DNA of 64,000 nucleotides. Source: Zavarzinella sp. (GTDB taxonomy: Bacteria; Planctomycetota; Planctomycetia; Gemmatales; Gemmataceae). Each line of letters opens with the position of its first letter. Position 1 is the first letter of the stretch. The notes beneath the pieces are model-generated. The model did not search any database and was not told the origin of the DNA. It saw only the letters and a program-made list of their open reading frames with translations. A program made the translations under genes and the position numbers. Where the stretch lies: positions 248,001-312,000 of the forward strand of contig JAWKTI010000002.1 in the NCBI GenBank assembly GCA_041399155.1. Reading direction: 5' to 3'. Positions 43,892-52,641 of this stretch are shown one piece after another.

Positions 43892-44998
43892 TTATATAAC
43901 TAAATCTACCTGATGTGCCTCTGACAGGTCAGGCACTTCCCAACGATCGGTCATGCGATCAATCACGTGTACTGGCACCGGACGTGGGCGTTGGTTATTT
44001 TGATGGATCAATTGCTGGTAAGGAGTTTCAATATGCACTATCCGTAAACGTGCGTGGTGGTCGCGACAGACTTTGGCACATTCCGCACGGGAAACCCGTG
44101 TCAGGTGGGGGGCATTCCAGATGAAGTTTTCCCCACGCTTCAAACACTGGATCGCTGCATCGAAGGTTAATTGAAAGCCTTTGCCCTGCGGATCACTGGC
44201 TGGGATGCGGTTTTTCTGGCGAATCTGCTCCAGGCTGATCATTCTTTTCTGCGGTGCCACCCGCTGAACCCAATAATCTTTGCCAGAACTGGGCAAGCCA
44301 CAGAGCAGAATTACTTCGCACCGATATGGTTCGGTCGGTGGGTAAGGGCGAGCTTTGCCAGTGAAATTAAAGTAATGGAAACGGTCCCGTTCATTGAGAA
44401 ATAATCGTGCGTGACCCCAGCAGTTTAATTGCTGGCAGGTCTGGCGAAAATGTTCAATTTGATCCAGCAGTTTCAAGGGATCGGGGCAAATTCGCCCTTT
44501 GGCATCGGCAATAGCCATCAGTCGCAGCCAGTCAGCACGCACAGACTGAGTGATTTCGCTGGCAATCTGAACGGGATTATCGCTGTCTACTAGAAAAAAA
44601 GGCACCAGGTGGTGGCGGATAATCGCACAGACCTGTTCCCGCTGATGAAAAGGGAAGTTCAGTCGCCACAGGATATTGCGGGCCATAATCGACCCCCGGC
44701 GCGAATGCCCACGGAAGGAAATGCGGTCGTCGCTTTCTTTGCGAAACGTGGCAGGTTTGGCAATATCGTGGAACAGTGCGGCCAGAAACAGTATCTGTCG
44801 AACATCATGTGGTAGAACACGCCAGGCGGGCATGGCCACCATCTCTTCGACCACCATGTGCACGTGTGTCCACACGTCGCCTTCGGCATGGCGATCGATA
44901 TTCTGGCTGACCCCACGCAATGCCTGCATCCACGGGTACTGATCAATAGTATCCCAGTCGATGCGCCAATCCGGTGGTATAGGCGTAGGTGGCAGCAC
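43892..44998 (-). CDS. HD-domain hydrolase fused to PNK-like P-loop kinase
   Basis: A 368-residue protein from GTG 44998 with AAGGA 7 nt upstream. Residues about 20-200 are an HD phosphohydrolase domain resembling the C-terminal part of CCA-adding or poly(A) polymerase-like enzymes: AALFHDIAKPATF (H77, D78), FRGHSRRGSIMA and IIRHHLVPFF. Residues about 225-368 form a small kinase: P-loop GLPSSGKDYW (234-243), the MISLEQIRQ strand, IWNAPHLTRVSR and the C-terminal PVHVIDRMTDRWEVPDLSEA. The second half is like the predicted kinases related to T4 polynucleotide kinase. The combination suggests end processing or repair of nucleic acid, perhaps RNA; no ligase is adjacent. Biochemistry is unproven. 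Confidence 0.82.
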   Translation of the reverse strand: MLPPTPIPPDWRIDWDTIDQYPWMQALRGVSQNIDRHAEGDVWTHVHMVVEEMVAMPAWRVLPHDVRQILFLAALFHDIAKPATFRKESDDRISFRGHSRRGSIMARNILWRLNFPFHQREQVCAIIRHHLVPFFLVDSDNPVQIASEITQSVRADWLRLMAIADAKGRICPDPLKLLDQIEHFRQTCQQLNCWGHARLFLNERDRFHYFNFTGKARPYPPTEPYRCEVILLCGLPSSGKDYWVQRVAPQKRMISLEQIRQKNRIPASDPQGKGFQLTFDAAIQCLKRGENFIWNAPHLTRVSRAECAKVCRDHHARLRIVHIETPYQQLIHQNNQRPRPVPVHVIDRMTDRWEVPDLSEAHQVDLVI

Positions 44999-45175
44999 AG
45001 TCGATTCCTTGCGACATTCCTCTGTAGAGTTTCCAATGGGATGTTTTATAGATAGTTCGCTGAAATGCTTCTTCCCAAGGAAGTTGGCGGGCCATCTGCC
45101 CGAAAGTCTGTTCGATTCGTATCAAATGAGCATCGTATTGTTCAGAAATTTTTTGTTCACGGAGACCGTTTGAAC

Positions 45176-47926
45176 ATGTCTAAGTATGTGTATTTCTTCG
45201 GCGGCAATTCAGCCGAAGGTAATGGTAAGCAAAAAGAACTGCTCGGTGGCAAGGGTGCAAACCTGGCCGAAATGTGTCTGATTGGTTTACCTGTCCCGGC
45301 TGGGTTTACAATTACAACCGAAGTTTGCACGTATTACTATGCAAACAATCTCTGCTACCCACCAGAACTGGACGCACAGATTGCCGAGGCATTGGCAAAA
45401 ACCGAAGCAGCCATGGGTGCTAAATTCGGCGATCCCAAGAATCCTCTGCTGGTTTCGTGCCGTTCCGGTGCCCGCGTTTCGATGCCCGGGATGATGGATA
45501 CCGTGCTGAACATCGGCCTGAATGAGCAAACGCTGCAAGGGCTGATCGAAAGCACTGGCAACGAACGTTTCGCATGGGACAGCTACCGCCGATTCGTGCA
45601 GATGTACGGCGACGTGGTGCTCGACCTGAAGCCACAGCTCAAGACAGAAATCGATCCATTCGAAAAAATTCTGGAAGAACTGAAGCACGAACGCAACGTT
45701 GAACTGGATACCGATCTGAACGTGGATGACCTGAAAGAACTGGTCAAACGCTTCAAAGCTGCTGTGAAGCACAAGAAAGGTCGCGAGTTCCCGGATGATC
45801 CCATGGAACAGATGAAGGGTGCAATTGCAGCCGTCTTCAATTCCTGGAACAACGACCGGGCAATCGTGTACCGTCGGCAGTATGGCTACCCACACGAATG
45901 GGGAACCGCTGTTAACATCTGCTCGATGGTCTTTGGTAACATGGGCGAAGATTCCGGCACTGGTGTCGCCTTCACCCGCGACCCAGCCACTGGCGAAAAC
46001 GAATTCTACGGCGAATACCTGATCAATGCCCAGGGGGAAGACGTTGTTGCTGGTATCCGCACACCCAAGAAAATTATTGAACTGGCCGATGAAATGCCTG
46101 AATCCCACAAGCAATTGATGGAAATTCGGCAGATTCTGGAGAAGCATTACAAAGACGTGCAGGATATTGAATTCACCATTCAACGTGGGAAACTGTGGAT
46201 GCTGCAGACCCGCAACGGCAAGCGAACTGGCTTCGCTGCGGTGCGATTTGCCGTGGACATGGTGGATGAGGGCTTGATCAGCCAGGAAGAAGCTCTTTCC
46301 AGTGGGCGGATTCCTCCTGACGACTTGAACCAGTTGCTGCAACCAATCTTCGACCCGGAAGCAAAACGTACTGCCAAGGTGATCGCGAAAGGGATCAACG
46401 CAGGTCCGGGTGCCGCCACAGGTGTCATCAAGTTCTTTGCAGACGATGCAGAGGCTTACGTTCAGCAATACGGCAAACCGGATGCCCACGGCAAGCGTGC
46501 ACCAGAAGGTCGCGTGATCCTGGTGCGTCGCGAAACCAGCCCGGAAGATATTCGTGGGATGCAGGCAGCCGATGGTATTCTGACCGCATTCGGTGGGGCG
46601 TCTTCTCACGCTGCACTGGTCAGCCGTCAAATGGGTAAAGTCTGTATCGTGGGCTGTTCCGCACTGCATATCGATTACGACACGAAAACCGTGACCGTGG
46701 GCGACCTGGTGCTGAAAGAAGGCGACTTCATCAGTATCGATGGTTTCACTGGCGAAGTGATGGTAGGCCAGGTAGCAACCAGAGCCAGCGAAGTGGCCCA
46801 GGTACTTCTGACCAAAACGCTCAAGCCAGAAGAATCCCACGTGTACCAGCAGTTTGCCAAACTGATGAGCTGGGCGGATAACGTGCGAAAACTGAAGATT
46901 CGTACAAACGCCGATAAGCCAGATCAGGCGGTGCAGGCGATTGCACTGGGTGCGGAAGGGATCGGGCTGTGCCGCACCGAACACATGTTTTTCGAACACC
47001 TGCAGCCAATGCAGGAAATGATTCTGTCGGGCACGGTCGAATCTCGCCGCATCGCACTGAATAAACTGCTGCCAATTCAGCGGGAAGATTTTTATGGTCT
47101 CTTCAAGGCGATGAAGGGCATGCCCGTAACGATTCGTCTGATTGACCCACCGCTGCATGAGTTCCTGCCCAGCCACGAAAAAGATGGCGATTCATACCCC
47201 GCAAAGGTAGCAGCAGTTGCTAAAGAACTGAAAGTCAGTGCTGCCGATGTGGAAGCCAAGATCAAATCGCTGCACGAATTCAACCCCATGCTCGGTTTCC
47301 GTGGCTGCCGCCTCGGTGTTGTGTTCCCGGAAATCATCGAAATGCAGGCACGTGCCATTTTTGAAGCTGCCTGCAAGTTGAAGAAAGAAGGAATCGATGT
47401 GGAACCGGAAGTGATGATTCCTCTGGTGGGCTTCGCCAAGGAATTTAAGAATCAGGCTAAGATTGTTCGTGAAACCGCCGAACGCGTATTTGCTGAAACG
47501 GAATCCAAGGTGCACTACCAGATTGGGACGATGATTGAACTGCCACGTGCAGCCATCTGTGCCGATCAGATTGCTGAAGATGCCGAATTCTTCAGCTTTG
47601 GTACCAACGACCTCACGCAAACCGGTCTGGGGATCAGCCGCGACGATTACGGTACCTTCATCCGCTTCTACACTGAGAACGATATTGTCCCACGTGACCC
47701 ATTCCAGGTGATCGATTTCGATGGGATCGGTGGTCTGATGCAGATTGGTGTGGAAAAAGGCCGCAAAGTTCGCAACAATTTGAAAATTGGTATCTGCGGT
47801 GAGCACGGTGGCGATCCAGACAGCGTGAAGTTCTGCCACAAAATTGGTCTGAACTATGTGAGCTGCTCGCCAATGCGTGTTCCGATCGCACGTCTGGCAG
47901 CAGCCCAGGCAGCCTTAGGGAAGTAA
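45176..47926 (+). CDS. ppdK: Pyruvate, phosphate dikinase
   Basis: A 916-residue enzyme. ATG 45176 is chosen because homology begins MSKYVYFFGGNSAEGNGKQ; the frame is open to 45065, but the extra residues are not family-like. The N-terminal ATP-grasp domain has LLGGKGANLAEM and CRSGARVSMPGMMDT. The phospho-His domain has AFGGASSHAALVSRQMG, with the catalytic His in S-H-A-A. The C-terminal PEP/pyruvate barrel has GFRGCRLG, TMIELPRAA and FFSFGTNDLTQTGLG, with the proton donor Cys in GICGEHGGDP. It interconverts pyruvate + ATP + Pi and PEP + AMP + PPi. A 629-codon antisense frame lies within it and is a shadow of codon bias. Monocistronic. Confidence 0.96.
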   Translation: MSKYVYFFGGNSAEGNGKQKELLGGKGANLAEMCLIGLPVPAGFTITTEVCTYYYANNLCYPPELDAQIAEALAKTEAAMGAKFGDPKNPLLVSCRSGARVSMPGMMDTVLNIGLNEQTLQGLIESTGNERFAWDSYRRFVQMYGDVVLDLKPQLKTEIDPFEKILEELKHERNVELDTDLNVDDLKELVKRFKAAVKHKKGREFPDDPMEQMKGAIAAVFNSWNNDRAIVYRRQYGYPHEWGTAVNICSMVFGNMGEDSGTGVAFTRDPATGENEFYGEYLINAQGEDVVAGIRTPKKIIELADEMPESHKQLMEIRQILEKHYKDVQDIEFTIQRGKLWMLQTRNGKRTGFAAVRFAVDMVDEGLISQEEALSSGRIPPDDLNQLLQPIFDPEAKRTAKVIAKGINAGPGAATGVIKFFADDAEAYVQQYGKPDAHGKRAPEGRVILVRRETSPEDIRGMQAADGILTAFGGASSHAALVSRQMGKVCIVGCSALHIDYDTKTVTVGDLVLKEGDFISIDGFTGEVMVGQVATRASEVAQVLLTKTLKPEESHVYQQFAKLMSWADNVRKLKIRTNADKPDQAVQAIALGAEGIGLCRTEHMFFEHLQPMQEMILSGTVESRRIALNKLLPIQREDFYGLFKAMKGMPVTIRLIDPPLHEFLPSHEKDGDSYPAKVAAVAKELKVSAADVEAKIKSLHEFNPMLGFRGCRLGVVFPEIIEMQARAIFEAACKLKKEGIDVEPEVMIPLVGFAKEFKNQAKIVRETAERVFAETESKVHYQIGTMIELPRAAICADQIAEDAEFFSFGTNDLTQTGLGISRDDYGTFIRFYTENDIVPRDPFQVIDFDGIGGLMQIGVEKGRKVRNNLKIGICGEHGGDPDSVKFCHKIGLNYVSCSPMRVPIARLAAAQAALGK

Positions 47927-48248
47927 TTCCCCAGAGCTTTAGAAGTAACAACACATTCTGAAGTGGCTAGGAAGCCCCAGCTATCAATTCGGGTATTTTG
48001 TTTTCAGGGCTTTTCATGAAAACAGCCCACCCAGCCTTCTACCAAAATAAGTTTCAGGCTATTTCGTAGTTCAATCTACCGGATTTTTCTCCAAAACAGT
48101 CAATTCTTCTTAAATGCGATCGCGCCTCCGCAGAATAGATTGTTGAACATCGCTCACCAGAATATTGCTGTTTGTAGACTGCGCTTATATGCCGTGTGCA
48201 GAACTTCACTGGTGGAAACTTCCTTTGTACTCGCGAGCTTAGGTTACT
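47927..48248. other. Intergenic region after ppdK with a possible hairpin
   Basis: 322 nt. Around 48000-48028, GTTTTCA (48000-48006) can pair with TGAAAAC (48017-48023); an alternative fold pairs GGGC (48007-48010) with GCCC (48025-48028). The two folds exclude each other. No T-run follows, so it is at best a weak terminator of ppdK. No gene or tRNA seen in the rest. Confidence 0.35.
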
Positions 48249-49553
48249 ATGTCAAAACAAATTCGACTGTTATTGATGATTTTGGCAATTGCTGCGTTGC
48301 CCAGTGTGGGCATTTACTTCTGGTTCCAATCTGCAGAACGACTACCACCGGTAATTCGTATTGCAGCGGGCAAAGAAGAAGGTTTGTATGACTCTTTTGC
48401 AAAGGATTTTGCCCGACAATTGCATGAACGCACCGGTCGTCCCGTACAGGTCATTGAAACAGCAGGAAGCGATGAGAATCTGGAGCTGTTGCGAGAAGGC
48501 AAGGTAGAACTGGCACTCATTCAGACAGTATCACTTGCACCAGAGGGAGTGGTGGGTATCGCCCCATTATTCGAGGAACCGCTTTATTTCATCACACGAA
48601 AGGACAAGAAGATCCGTTCTATGGTGGATCTCGAAGGGAAGCGGGTGGCATTGGGGCTGAATGGTTCAAGCATGCGTCGCAATTCCCTGACCTTACTAAC
48701 GCATTATGATTTATCACCAGAAAACATGGTTGATCGAGTAGAACACTTCAGCACACTGGAAACAGATCAAGGGATTGATGCTGCCCTGGTTACGACCGGC
48801 TGGATGAATCCGATTATTGAAAAACTGTTACACAACGAACAATTACAGTTGGTAGAAATCGCCGATGCAGATGTCTTAACGCTGCGCTATCCATGGTTGA
48901 AGAAAGCAACCATTCCCCGAGGGCTGTATCCCAACAGAACACCCCTGCCACCAGAATCTGTGCAAACCGTTGCTGTTACTGCCTTGCTATCCACAAGAGC
49001 AGATACATCAGAACGGCTGGTCGCAGCCGCAATGAGTGTGCTGTACGAAACAGATATTCGGGCTACTTATCCGGCACTTTACAGTGCAAAAGAGGCCAGG
49101 GACTATGACGCTGCGGTAATGCACTCCGGGGTGGCAAAATACCACGATCCGAATGCCGATTTCAAGCAGCTATCAGATGCCCTGGAACTGTTATCCAAAT
49201 CAAAAGAAGCGATCTTCGGTCTGGTGGCATTCACGCTGTTAATCTGGGGATGGATTCGTCGCCGACGCGAGCGAGCTGTTGCAGCAGCGGATGAATTGCA
49301 GAAAACGAAGCTTGATCATTACATCGAGATGACCTTGTCTGTTGAACTGGAACAAATGGATTTCACAGAGCCGGAAACGTTAAGGAAATATCTTCGTAAG
49401 GTGACCCACATCAAGCAGGATGCCTTGAAAGAATTAACCAGCGAAAAGGTGCGTGGTGATCAACTTTTTGCTATTTTTCTGTCGCAATGTGCGGCACTCA
49501 GCGAAAAAATTCAAATGCGGATGATTTACGCGAGAGTGTCTGAAAAGAAATGA
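48249..49553 (+). CDS. TAXI-type TRAP solute-binding-like membrane-anchored protein
   Basis: A 434-residue protein from ATG 48249. An N-terminal membrane anchor or uncleaved signal (about residues 5-26, IRLLLMILAIAALPSVGIYF) is followed by a periplasmic binding domain. Marks of the TAXI family (NMT1-like) are RIAAGKEEGLYDSFAKDFA, LREGKVELALIQT, LEGKRVALGLNGSSMRRNS and DAALVTTGWMNP. A second membrane segment (about residues 320-338, IFGLVAFTLLIWGWI) leads into a cytoplasmic basic, coiled-coil tail of about 90 residues. The second helix and tail are not part of ordinary binding proteins and suggest a sensor or a receptor that stays bound. No TRAP permease is nearby. Ligand unknown. Confidence 0.75.
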   Translation: MSKQIRLLLMILAIAALPSVGIYFWFQSAERLPPVIRIAAGKEEGLYDSFAKDFARQLHERTGRPVQVIETAGSDENLELLREGKVELALIQTVSLAPEGVVGIAPLFEEPLYFITRKDKKIRSMVDLEGKRVALGLNGSSMRRNSLTLLTHYDLSPENMVDRVEHFSTLETDQGIDAALVTTGWMNPIIEKLLHNEQLQLVEIADADVLTLRYPWLKKATIPRGLYPNRTPLPPESVQTVAVTALLSTRADTSERLVAAAMSVLYETDIRATYPALYSAKEARDYDAAVMHSGVAKYHDPNADFKQLSDALELLSKSKEAIFGLVAFTLLIWGWIRRRRERAVAAADELQKTKLDHYIEMTLSVELEQMDFTEPETLRKYLRKVTHIKQDALKELTSEKVRGDQLFAIFLSQCAALSEKIQMRMIYARVSEKK

Positions 49554-49597
49554 TTAGATTTGCAGACTTCTTTCCGTGAACGGTGCTGCAAATCGCC

Positions 49598-50611
49598 TTA
49601 TTTCTTCGGTTCCAGCAATTTATTAAATTCGTTGGGATCGAACGGGTCCACTTTGGGTGTCAGTTTTTCATTGCTGCGTTCTGCTCCAAAGCCTGTTTTC
49701 AGGGTGGCAGTCCCTTGCCCGGCAAAAACATCCGTAGTGGCAGGGACAGTTTTATCTGGCACAGCCTCTTTTGGTGGGGCCACCCCTTCGACTGCTGCCT
49801 CCACCCACAGTTGTAGTCGTTGGTAAGCGGGGTGGGTATTATTCTGAAAAGCAGGTTTTGCCGCACCACCGTGGGGCAGCAGGGCCATTTTCAGGATCTT
49901 GCTTTTCGCTGGCTGGCGATAATCCACAATTTTCATCACTTCCTGAATATTTTGATTGAGCCCATCGGGTCCATTTCGCCGACTTAGGACAAAAGAACTT
50001 TGTTTTTCCTTGGTATGGCACGTGGCACAGGAATTGTTCAGAATGCCCTGAATGTAGCGGGAGAAATATGCGAACGTTTCTGGGTTATACGGTAGGGGCT
50101 TTAGTTCTACTACTGTATCCAAATCTGGTGTTAGCGGTGCTGGGTGGGTATTTTTGGCGGCACTTGCTTGATATTCCGCCAATTTTTGCAAATAAGCCAG
50201 ATAGCGCTCCGCCAGCACAAAACTCGCTCTCATACTGACTGCCTGACGTGCCTCAACAATCGCCTCGGGCAGCAATTCATGCTGAAAACACCACCGAGCA
50301 ACTCGCAAACGTTCATCCGCATCATCCAGATTAGCCCGTTTCCGAACAATCGCCAACGCCTCAGCTGGGCTGTCAACAACCCCCAGTACTTTTTTGGTTG
50401 GAAGTTCCAGACTGCCACCGACAGCCTGGTGAATTCGATACCCACCTGGGATCTGCTCGACCGCACCAATTAACATATTCTCATTATCAAGCAGTAAATA
50501 TTGGGTTTTCGGTGCCGCTTCAATGGGCAGTGCTGCCACAATCATGAGAAAAGATGGCAAGATCCAGTGGGAATATCGTGATAATCGTTTAGTTGTCTGA
50601 ATAAAATTCAT
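49598..50611 (-). CDS. Exported protein with CxxCH motif (possible cytochrome c-like)
   Basis: A 337-residue protein. ATG 50611 is chosen because a signal peptide follows (WILPSFLMIVAALPIEAAP); the frame is open to a TTG at 50695. After the signal comes a small domain YLLLDNENMLIGAVEQIPGGY, seen often at the N-terminus of planctomycete exported proteins. A helical part (AVSMRASFVLAERYLAYLQ) follows. Then comes FSRYIQGILNNSCATCH: a single C-x-x-C-H heme-binding motif with downstream Met. The C-terminus is Pro/Val/Lys-rich and disordered. It may bind one heme in the periplasm. The family call is architectural only; the redox partner is unknown. Divergent from the ECF sigma gene. Confidence 0.7.
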   Translation of the reverse strand: MNFIQTTKRLSRYSHWILPSFLMIVAALPIEAAPKTQYLLLDNENMLIGAVEQIPGGYRIHQAVGGSLELPTKKVLGVVDSPAEALAIVRKRANLDDADERLRVARWCFQHELLPEAIVEARQAVSMRASFVLAERYLAYLQKLAEYQASAAKNTHPAPLTPDLDTVVELKPLPYNPETFAYFSRYIQGILNNSCATCHTKEKQSSFVLSRRNGPDGLNQNIQEVMKIVDYRQPAKSKILKMALLPHGGAAKPAFQNNTHPAYQRLQLWVEAAVEGVAPPKEAVPDKTVPATTDVFAGQGTATLKTGFGAERSNEKLTPKVDPFDPNEFNKLLEPKK

Positions 50612-50859
50612 TGTTCCCCGGTTCGGTTGTGGGGAAAATCGCCTGGTTTTCCCCACTGATGCTTTCGTCTGAGCGCAAAATTCGCGCTTTGCCAATAGGC
50701 AGCACCCGAAATCCTGTCAAGTGCGACCTGAATTTCATTGAAAAGTTCGCTTTAGGCAAAAATTGGTCTAGATTTGGTTAAAATAGAATTGGAACTGAGG
50801 TTCGGTGGTGCTGAACCTTTCCGATTGCAACGTCGTACAAGCTACATGGTAACTACCAA

Positions 50860-51477
50860 GTGCATAACTTTATCCCACTAGCACGGGCCAGCGACGAAGA
50901 TTTACTTCTTCGTTTTTGCAGTGGTCAGAAAGAAGCCTTCAGCGTTCTGGTAAAACGGTACGAAAAGGAACTTTTTGGCTATCTCAAGCAGTATCTTGGC
51001 GACGAAAATCTGGCGGAAGATGTTTTTCAGACAACTTTTGTGCAGGTTTTTGCCAAAGCAGGTACGTTCGATCCCACCAGGAAGGTGCGTCCCTGGCTCT
51101 ATGCGATTGCCACCAATCAGGCAATTGACCTGATGCGGCAGTTGGGCAGGCGAAATGCAGTCAGTATCGATCAGGAGTTTGCTTCCAACCAGGGAAAACA
51201 CAAGAGTCTGCTCGATACATTGCGTTCCGATCAGCCAGAACCGCTGCAGCACGTGGCCACAGCAGAATTGCAGGAATACGTGCGGGCAACAATTGACAGC
51301 TTGCCGCCGCATTCCCGCGATGTGGTGATTCTGGCTTATTTCCAGGGTCTCCCCTATGCGGATATTGCAGAAGTACTTGGCATACCACTGGGGACGGTAA
51401 AATCGCGGTTGCATACCGCGATGTTGAAATTACACCAGGCCTGGACCTCGTCCACGGCATTGAGTGAATACTCTTGA
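50860..51477 (+). CDS. ECF-type RNA polymerase sigma factor
   Basis: A 205-residue protein from GTG 50860; no ATG is in frame. Region 2 is RFCSGQKEAFSVLVKRYEKE, with ENLAEDVFQTTFVQVFAKA and the DNA-melting RKVRPWLYAIATNQAID. Region 4 is IDSLPPHSRDVVILAYFQG, with YADIAEVLGIPLGTVKSR, the helix-turn-helix for the -35 element. It is coupled to a putative anti-sigma gene (stop and TTG start overlap by 4 nt). An inverted repeat AGGTTC/GAACCT (50798-50803 / 50813-50818) lies about 42 nt upstream and may be part of its promoter or leader. Confidence 0.93.
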   Translation: MHNFIPLARASDEDLLLRFCSGQKEAFSVLVKRYEKELFGYLKQYLGDENLAEDVFQTTFVQVFAKAGTFDPTRKVRPWLYAIATNQAIDLMRQLGRRNAVSIDQEFASNQGKHKSLLDTLRSDQPEPLQHVATAELQEYVRATIDSLPPHSRDVVILAYFQGLPYADIAEVLGIPLGTVKSRLHTAMLKLHQAWTSSTALSEYS

Positions 51478-52514
51478 AACGAATAGACACCACCATCGAA
51501 GAAAACCTGTTAGGCCATGTGATGGGGCTGAACGACCCCGCCACTGATGCCCAGGTAGAGCAGTGGCTGAAGAAACAGCCCGATACTACCAGAATTCTGA
51601 ATTCTCTGCAAACGTTGTTGTTGCCGCTGGATGTTTTGAAAGATGACAGCGAGCCACCCTCATCACTTTATTTTTCGACGCTGGGCCAGGTGGCGAAGTA
51701 CATGGTGGATCACCCACACATGGAACCTGTGGCACTGCCAGCTTCCAGTGTCGATACGGTAATCAAGCAGCAGACGCCACCACCGGATGTGCCACTTTAT
51801 CATTCCGAAGACATCACAGATGACGATGAGCCAGTAGAAATCGAATATGAAAGCACTATTCCCACAGAAGCGGCAATCGTGCTCCCTGGGGATGAACTCG
51901 AAGTGAGTGGCTCTACACGGACGATATTTGGCTGGTTAATTGCCGCCTGTTTTCTGCTGATCGGCGTGGGAATTGTGGTACCACTGATTGGTCGTTTTCA
52001 ATCGAATCGTGAAATTGCCCGCTGCCAGAATTCCCTGCAGCAGATGTATCAGGGGCTGACAACCTACAGCTCTCAGAATAATAAAGGTTTGCCCACGGTG
52101 CCGGAAGGACAGCCTGTACGTACGGTGCTGGATGATTTGCTGGCTTCCAGCATATTTACCTCCGAAACATTGCCCCGCTGCAGCAGTAATGCCAGCACCA
52201 GTTCTTTTGGTGGCTACACCTACAGTCTGGGTTACCGCGATGATAGTGGGCAGTTACAACTGCATCCTGAGGCCGCCGATCTGAGTTCCTACCCACTGAT
52301 GTCGGACGCACCCAAGCGGGAACAAACGGTCATTACGCCAATCAATCATTCCACCGGCAGCAATGTCCTGTTTGCCGCTGGTAACGTGCGACTCTGTCGC
52401 TCAGTCTACGTGGGCGTTAATGCCGATGACATTTTTCACAATTTGCAGCAAAAAGTTCACGCAGGCATCAGTTCGTGGGATAGCGTCTTAGGCAGTTGCG
52501 AAGATCGCCCCTGA
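51474..52514 (+). CDS. Membrane-anchored anti-sigma-like protein with pseudopilin (DUF1559)-like C-terminal domain
   Basis: A 346-residue protein from TTG 51474, overlapping the sigma gene by 4 nt. Residues 1-55 are a small helical head (IEENLLGHVMGLNDPATDA, QVEQWLKKQPDTTRILNSL) that could bind the sigma factor. Residues about 56-148 are an acidic, Pro-rich linker. One membrane segment is at about 151-172 (IFGWLIAACFLLIGVGIVVP). Directly after it comes REIARCQNSLQQMYQGLTTY, which matches the post-TM helix of DUF1559 pseudopilins. Near the C-terminus HSTGSNVLFAAGNVR resembles the H-x9-DG motif of that family, with Asp replaced by Ala. No zinc-binding anti-sigma motif (HxxxCxxC) is seen. So anti-sigma function is inferred from genetic position and topology. 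Confidence 0.72.
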   Translation: MKRIDTTIEENLLGHVMGLNDPATDAQVEQWLKKQPDTTRILNSLQTLLLPLDVLKDDSEPPSSLYFSTLGQVAKYMVDHPHMEPVALPASSVDTVIKQQTPPPDVPLYHSEDITDDDEPVEIEYESTIPTEAAIVLPGDELEVSGSTRTIFGWLIAACFLLIGVGIVVPLIGRFQSNREIARCQNSLQQMYQGLTTYSSQNNKGLPTVPEGQPVRTVLDDLLASSIFTSETLPRCSSNASTSSFGGYTYSLGYRDDSGQLQLHPEAADLSSYPLMSDAPKREQTVITPINHSTGSNVLFAAGNVRLCRSVYVGVNADDIFHNLQQKVHAGISSWDSVLGSCEDRP

Positions 52515-52641
52515 TTGCCGTTTGTTCGCAAACCTTCCGAACTCCTGTATCTAACAATTTGTGGCACGCACCTGTTCCAGAACATCGTAAAATTGCATCA
52601 GGGCTATTTTGAATGCATTCCAGTTTTGGGAGGAATGGTGC

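Noticed and set aside
45287..47176. 629-codon open frame antisense to ppdK
   Set aside because: It runs opposite to a certain enzyme gene, has Cys/His/Phe-rich composition and no domain or ribosome binding site; it is a shadow of codon bias.
50798..50818. Autoregulated ECF promoter formed by GGAACT at 50791
   Set aside because: The nearest CGTC-like -10 is about 34 nt downstream, too far; only the AGGTTC/GAACCT inverted repeat is noted.
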